Origin: Bacillota bacterium
GTDB taxonomy: Bacteria > Bacillota > Clostridia > Christensenellales > Aristaeellaceae
Assembly (NCBI GenBank): GCA_023443705.1
Contig: JAEZTD010000401.1
Coordinates: 1 to 8,605 of the forward strand
Direction: 5' to 3'
DNA: 8,605 nucleotides
Within the stretch, counting starts at the first letter, position 1. Each line of letters begins with the position of its first letter. Positions 5,242 to 8,605 of the stretch are shown in pieces. The notes under the pieces are model-generated. The model was given only the letters and a program-made list of their open reading frames with translations. It ran no database searches and was not told the DNA's origin. The translations under genes were made by a program, and so were the position numbers.

Positions 5242-6504
5242 ATGAAAAGTGACAGCGCGTGTTACCAGGCATACCTTGAGGTGCTCCGGGAGGAGCTGGT
5301 GCCCGCGATGGGCTGCACCGAGCCGGTGGCCATCGCCTACTGCGCGGCGATCGCGCGCCGTGCGCTGGGGGAAATGCCGCGCTCGGTGGAGGCGCGCCTC
5401 AGCGGCAACGTGATCAAAAACGTCAAAAGTGTGACCGTGCCGAACACCGGCGGCCTCAAAGGCATCGCCGCGGCGGTGGCGGCGGGCGTCGTGGCGGGGG
5501 ATCCGGACCGGCAGCTGGAGGTCATTTCGGGGATTACCGACGAAGAGCGCCTGATGATCCGCGCGTTTCTGGATGAAGTGCCGATCCGCGTGACAGCGCT
5601 CGACACGCAGCGCGTGCTGGAGGTGACGGTCACCGTCCAAGGGGAACGCGGCACAGCTACGGCCTCGGTGGCCGACCGGCACACCCACCTCGTCTACCTG
5701 GAAGCGGGCGGCGAGGTTCTTATGCGGGCGGAGGACTCGGCGTGCGCCGCCATGCCGGAGAACCCGCTGACCATGGAGGGCATTTACGACTTCGCGATGA
5801 CCGCCTCGCTGGACGATGTACGGGAAATCATCCGCCGCCAGATCGAGATGAACACCAGAATCGCCGAGGAGGGGCTGACCGGCGAGTGGGGCGCGGGCAT
5901 CGGCAAGGTGCTTCTCGCCTCCGGCGGGGATCTGCCCACCCGCATGAAGGCGATGGCCGCGGCGGGCTCCGACGCCCGCATGGGCGGCTGCGCGATGCCG
6001 GTGGTCATCAACGCGGGCAGCGGAAACCAAGGGCTCACGGTTTCGCTTCCGGTCATCACCTACGCGCTGGAGACCGGCGCGCCGGAAGATGATCTGATCC
6101 GCGCGCTGGTGCTTTCCAACCTCGTCTCCATCCACCAGCGCTACGGCATGGGGCGGCTGGGCGCCTTCTGCGGCGCGGTGTGCGCCGGGGCGGCGGCGGG
6201 CGCGGGCATCACACACCTCAAGGGCGGCGGTTACGGGGACATCTGCCAAACCGTCTCCAACGCGCTGGCGATCGTCAGCGGCATGGTCTGCGACGGGGCC
6301 AAGCCATCCTGCGCCGCCAAGATCGCGGCGGCGGTGGACGCGGGGCTTCTGGGCGGGCGCATGGCCGAGAGCGGCCGGGGCTTTCAGGCGGGCGAGGGCA
6401 TTGTGTCCGAGGGGATCGAGGGCACGCTTTCAAACGTCGCGCGGCTCGGCAAGGACGGCATGCGGGAGACCGACCGCGAGATCATCCGGATCATGGTGGA
6501 ATAA
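5242..6504 (+). CDS. UPF0597 family protein, L-cysteine desulfidase-like (serine dehydratase alpha domain)
   Basis: A 420-residue protein of the UPF0597/YhaM (CyuA) family, with the serine-dehydratase alpha-chain domain. Characterised relatives contain an oxygen-sensitive [4Fe-4S] cluster and convert L-cysteine to pyruvate, ammonia and sulfide. Here the family motif 'VPAMGCTEPVAIAY' has Cys 25; further cysteines suited as cluster ligands are C310, C314, C335, C350 and C357, with the C350-x6-C357 pair in the conserved glycine-rich C-terminal region. 'GNVIKNVKSVTVPNT' and 'HLKGGGYGDICQTVSN' are also typical. Length is normal (E. coli member about 436). Start choice: in-frame ATGs lie at 5218, 5236 and 5242; AGGGAGA at 5229-5235 is spaced six bases from 5242, whereas 5218 would overlap the regulator. 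It shares the regulator's promoter. Substrate could be cysteine, serine or a related amino acid; its place in a sugar locus is odd. Confidence 0.9.
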   Translation: MKSDSACYQAYLEVLREELVPAMGCTEPVAIAYCAAIARRALGEMPRSVEARLSGNVIKNVKSVTVPNTGGLKGIAAAVAAGVVAGDPDRQLEVISGITDEERLMIRAFLDEVPIRVTALDTQRVLEVTVTVQGERGTATASVADRHTHLVYLEAGGEVLMRAEDSACAAMPENPLTMEGIYDFAMTASLDDVREIIRRQIEMNTRIAEEGLTGEWGAGIGKVLLASGGDLPTRMKAMAAAGSDARMGGCAMPVVINAGSGNQGLTVSLPVITYALETGAPEDDLIRALVLSNLVSIHQRYGMGRLGAFCGAVCAGAAAGAGITHLKGGGYGDICQTVSNALAIVSGMVCDGAKPSCAAKIAAAVDAGLLGGRMAESGRGFQAGEGIVSEGIEGTLSNVARLGKDGMRETDREIIRIMVE

Positions 6505-6652
6505 ACGGCCAGATGCAGGAAGCCGCCGCGCTTCCCGAGCGGATCAGACCATCGGCCTAACGCAGGGCTTCAATTGTTCCCGGCTGCACGTACGCCAGGA
6601 ACGGGATAACGCCGTCAGTACGCAACCTGGCGGTGCTGTCCAACCCTTCAGT

Positions 6653-6690
6653 CAGTGCGCCTGAAATCCCGGAGGATTTCAGGCGCACTG
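6653..6690. terminator. 17-bp perfect hairpin downstream of the desulfidase gene
   Basis: CAGTGCGCCTGAAATCC (6653-6669) and GGATTTCAGGCGCACTG (6674-6690) are exact complements around a CGGA tetraloop. It lies 148 bases after the desulfidase stop, in the convergent junction. No T tract follows directly on either strand; the nearest on the plus strand is GGTTTTATT at 6721. It may act as an RNA 3'-end stabiliser or a tail-less terminator. Role is inferred from position and stability. Confidence 0.6.
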
Positions 6691-6704
6691 GGCTTCCCCC
6701 TGGG

Positions 6705-6729
6705 CAAAAAATAACCGCAGGGTTTTATT
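6705..6729. terminator. Small A-tract/stem/T-tract element between two hairpins
   Basis: AACC (6713-6716), loop GCAG, GGTT (6721-6724) forms a short stem flanked by CAAAAAATA on the left and TTATT on the right. It can therefore give a weak stem followed by T-rich RNA in both directions (TTATTTTTT on the minus strand). Set between two long hairpins, it supports a bidirectional termination zone for the converging genes, but the stem alone is too short for certainty. Confidence 0.35.
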
Positions 6730-6732
6730 GAT

Positions 6733-6777
6733 GCTTTAAGCCGCCGCCACTCTTCCCGAGCGGCGGCGGCTTAAAGC
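6733..6777. terminator. 16-bp perfect hairpin immediately after the small minus-strand gene
   Basis: GCTTTAAGCCGCCGCC (6733-6748) pairs exactly with GGCGGCGGCTTAAAGC (6762-6777) around a 13-base loop that can itself pair CTC with GAG. In the leftward direction it begins four bases after the stop codon of the 72-residue gene. A T-rich stretch follows only about 20 bases further (6713-6705). It probably ends or protects that gene's transcript. Confidence 0.6.
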
Positions 6778-6781
6778 CTGT

Positions 6782-7000
6782 CTAGCGGAGGTGCCGGGTG
6801 TTGACGCTGTCGTACTTCTGCATCAGTTCCCGGTAGATGGAGCCGGTACGTATCGGTTCGTCCAGCCCGGGAGTCCGGGCGAGGTCCGTCTGCGCCATGC
6901 GCACCGGTGCGATGCCGCCGGAGGCTTCGCAGGTCTGCGGCGGACGGAGCGAAATGCCCTCCCGCCGGGCGCGACGGATCAGCTGAAATGTTCCGTTCAT
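6782..7000 (-). CDS. Small hypothetical protein, 72 residues
   Basis: I do not recognise a named family. The reading frame is supported by a strong ribosome site, GGGGAGG, five to six bases before the ATG at 7000-6998, and by a hairpin placed right after the stop. The protein is soluble-looking, with no membrane segment or signal peptide. It starts with a basic helix-like segment (MNGTFQLIRRARREGISLRP), has a single Cys at about residue 24, a Gly/Pro-containing middle, and a distinct C-terminal part, 'PIRTGSIYRELMQKYDSVNTRHLR', which looks like a conserved motif region. It is transcribed alone, away from the divergent acidic-protein gene. I see no clear promoter for it; the leader would contain the 7022-7043 hairpin. 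Confidence 0.7.
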   Translation of the reverse strand: MNGTFQLIRRARREGISLRPPQTCEASGGIAPVRMAQTDLARTPGLDEPIRTGSIYRELMQKYDSVNTRHLR

Positions 7001-7021
7001 AGAATTCCTCCCCTCTATAAG

Positions 7022-7052
7022 CCCGCTGCATCCTATGCGCGGGAACTTTTTT
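7022..7052 (+). terminator. Intrinsic terminator (rightward)
   Basis: CCCGC plus GCAT (7022-7031, with one bulged T) pairs with ATGC plus GCGGG (7035-7043) around a CCT loop, and six T follow at 7047-7052. This is the only canonical hairpin-plus-T-tract terminator in the window. Rightward transcription reaching it could only come from the desulfidase operon, read antisense through the small gene. It would insulate the promoter at 7075. On the other strand the same hairpin lies in the leader of the 72-residue gene. Confidence 0.7.
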
Positions 7053-7074
7053 GCGTTTTCCAGTTATTGAACCC

Positions 7075-7102
7075 TTGCCATAAAGGTCGATTATGATATA
7101 AT
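7075..7102 (+). promoter_or_regulatory. Sigma-A promoter of the acidic-protein gene
   Basis: TTGCCA (7075-7080, five of six consensus bases) and an exact TATAAT (7097-7102) are separated by 16 bases, and TGA before the -10 gives the extended motif. Transcription should begin near 7109. The leader is A/T-rich and carries a GAGAGG ribosome site about ten bases before the ATG at 7146. Confidence 0.85.
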
Positions 7103-7145
7103 AGAATAAGTATATTACGCCCGAAAAAAGAGAGGCGGTATATAA

Positions 7146-8605
7146 ATGGCTAACGCCCGACCCGGCGGCCCTCGCCGCCCCGAAATGGATTATTACGAAT
7201 ACAAGCGCATGCGCGAGCAGCGCGCCCGGCAAACCGAGGCGTCTGGCGAGCGCGTAACACCTCCCGCGGCGGCGCAGAGGCCCGTCGCGCAGGCTCCATA
7301 CCGGGAAAAGGAACTTCCGTCCGCGGCGCCCGCCCAGTCCGCCCCCGATTTCGAAGAGGATGCGCTCGATCTGCCCGAGGACAAGCCTTCGCTGTTTGGC
7401 GGCGTCAAGGCGCTGATGAAGGGCGTCACCCGCCGTCTGCCCGCCGACGAACCGGAGACGCAGGACGCGCCGGAGGCCCTCGACATCCCCGACGACGAAA
7501 CGGGAGCGCCGGACGGCGATGGGGAAGCCCTCCACGAGGCGGCTGAGGCCGACGAGCCGGAGGAGGACGATGCGGACGTCGTCCCCGACGACGCGCCGCA
7601 GATCGACAACCCCATCGGCGACGCCTTCCACAAGGTTGTTGGCCTTTTTCAGGCAGCCCGCTCGAAGATCGCGCGGCGCGCGCCCGCGGAGGCGGCCGGG
7701 GAGCCGGAGGACGAAGACGAGGACGAGGCGTTCGCGGTACCCGCCGCCGAAGCGGGCGTCGCAGAAGAAAGCGGGCCGGCGCTGTCCCGCCGCATGCGAA
7801 AGGCAGCCCAGGCGCAGGAGTCGGTCGCCGAATCCAGCGAGCCGCCAATTCTCGACATCGCGCCGGTTGCCGCCGAGGAAGTGGACGAGCTGGTCTCGAA
7901 GCCCGGCACCACGGTACACGCCGGTTTTACCGAAGAGGACGTGCCGAAAGCCGCGCCCGCCCCGGCGGACGACGAGCCGGACGACTACGATGAGGACGAC
8001 GAGGACGATGACGACGACCTGCCCGCCACCCGCGGCACCAGGCTGTTCGGTTTTTTCAAAAAATTCAAGGGCCGTAGCGCCGCTTCGGACGAGGATGCCT
8101 ACGAATCCGATCAGCCGGACGGGGAGGATGAACCGATGGATGAAGACCAAAGGGCCGCACTGACCGAGCGCCTGTCCGAGGAACTCGACGGCGCGCCGGT
8201 TCTGTCCCGCAGGGCGCGCAAGGCGCTGGCCGCCGGGAAGAGCCTGCCCGCGGTGACGGCGACGCCCGCCGCACCCGCGCCCCGCACCATCCCAGCCGCA
8301 AGCGCTCCGGTCGTGAACAACCTGCCCGCGGCGTCGATGCCCTTCTCCGCGCCCACCGCGGCGCGCCCCGCCTTCACGGCGGACGAGCCGACGCAGGAAT
8401 TCCGCCCCCTGCGCGCCCGCGTCGCGCCGCCCGCCCCCCTCATGGAAGAGGACGACTTCGATGAGGACGAGGACGACGACCTGCCGGTGCGCCGCGCGCC
8501 CAAGCCGGTCAAGCAAAAGAAGCGCCGCGTCTACAAGGACGAGGAACTCGAGGACGAGTATGACGAGGACCGTTACGACGAAGATCGCTACGACGACTAT
8601 GACGG
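7146..8605 (+). CDS. Very acidic, low-complexity modular protein (C-terminus beyond window)
   Basis: An open frame runs from ATG 7146 to the window end without a stop (486 codons seen). It is not assignable to a known family. It begins MANARPGGPRRPEMDYYEYK and is rich in Asp, Glu, Ala and Pro, so largely disordered, with no signal peptide or membrane segment so far. Recurrent blocks are visible. Acidic runs followed by DLP occur at 70-77, 275-293 and 434-447. Hydrophobic/basic patches follow or alternate: LFGGVKALMKGVTRR (83-97), VVGLFQAARSKIARR (164-178), LFGFFKKFKGR (300-310). A PxLSRRxRKA motif occurs at 211-220 and 351-360. The visible end carries tandem YDEDR copies (472-481) encoded by different codons. 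A strong promoter, terminator insulation and uniform codon use support a real gene. It might be the cytoplasmic part of a larger protein with a folded domain further on. Confidence 0.8.
   Translation, partial: MANARPGGPRRPEMDYYEYKRMREQRARQTEASGERVTPPAAAQRPVAQAPYREKELPSAAPAQSAPDFEEDALDLPEDKPSLFGGVKALMKGVTRRLPADEPETQDAPEALDIPDDETGAPDGDGEALHEAAEADEPEEDDADVVPDDAPQIDNPIGDAFHKVVGLFQAARSKIARRAPAEAAGEPEDEDEDEAFAVPAAEAGVAEESGPALSRRMRKAAQAQESVAESSEPPILDIAPVAAEEVDELVSKPGTTVHAGFTEEDVPKAAPAPADDEPDDYDEDDEDDDDDLPATRGTRLFGFFKKFKGRSAASDEDAYESDQPDGEDEPMDEDQRAALTERLSEELDGAPVLSRRARKALAAGKSLPAVTATPAAPAPRTIPAASAPVVNNLPAASMPFSAPTAARPAFTADEPTQEFRPLRARVAPPAPLMEEDDFDEDEDDDLPVRRAPKPVKQKKRRVYKDEELEDEYDEDRYDEDRYDDYD

Noticed and set aside
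5113..6249. Minus-strand open frame (378 codons) opposite the regulator and desulfidase genes
   Set aside because: High-GC shadow frame full of His and Arg, with no family motifs. Both plus-strand genes here are well supported.
6771..8516. Long minus-strand open frame (about 580 codons) opposite the acidic protein
   Set aside because: It has improbable composition (long Val/Leu/Arg/Gly runs), no ribosome site or family feature, and runs across the small gene in another frame. It arises from the GAC/GAG-rich plus-strand codons, which read as Val/Leu/Phe on the opposite strand; the plus frame has the promoter and ribosome site.
1..8605. CRISPR array, tRNA, rRNA, insertion sequence, attachment site or prophage gene
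   Set aside because: No regularly spaced repeats, tRNA-like folds, transposase motifs or terminal repeats with target duplications were seen on either strand. The window looks like ordinary chromosomal DNA with a metabolic locus.

Overview
The window reads as chromosomal DNA of a GC-rich Gram-positive-type bacterium. My best guess is a GC-rich member of the Clostridia. The reasons are strong AGGAGG-like ribosome sites, consensus or near-consensus sigma-A promoters (one exact TTGACA-17-TATAAT), high third-position GC in every gene, and a gene mix (family 1 sugar-binding protein, GH4 glycosidase, PfkB kinase, DeoR regulator, UPF0597 protein) common in gut Clostridia. The taxonomy is inference. 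No rRNA, tRNA, CRISPR array, insertion sequence or phage gene was seen.

Left part (1-1936, minus strand): an ABC sugar importer operon read leftwards. A perfect consensus promoter drives a secreted solute-binding protein, followed by a 346-base intercistronic stretch with four inverted repeats and then the start of a MalF/UgpA-type permease that leaves the window. Middle part (2031-4433, plus strand): a divergent operon with its own extended -10 promoter encodes a GH4 NAD-dependent glycosidase and, by an ATGA overlap, a PfkB-family sugar kinase. A third extended -10 promoter (-10 at 4466-4471) starts a DeoR-family regulator and a UPF0597 / L-cysteine desulfidase-like enzyme (4502-6504). Together these form a carbohydrate-uptake and breakdown locus: import a glycoside, cleave it, phosphorylate the released sugar, and regulate by a sugar-responsive repressor. 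The desulfidase-like enzyme does not fit a pure sugar pathway and suggests a sugar conjugate carrying cysteine or serine.

Right part (6505-8605): a convergent junction with two long perfect hairpins, a small 72-codon-class gene on the minus strand, a canonical intrinsic terminator pointing right, and a strong promoter for a very acidic, low-complexity open reading frame that runs off the window end with at least 486 codons. That protein is built from repeated blocks (acidic run, DLP, hydrophobic/basic patch, plus a twice-used LSRRxRKA motif). I do not recognise it, and its C-terminal part is outside the window.

Main points for a second look: the GH4 signature that mixes alpha-type and beta-type features next to an ABC rather than PTS transporter; the amino-acid desulfidase in the same locus; shared TGATCA/TTGAT elements in the divergent control region; the atypical effector loop of the DeoR protein; the binding protein without a lipobox; and the modular acidic protein.
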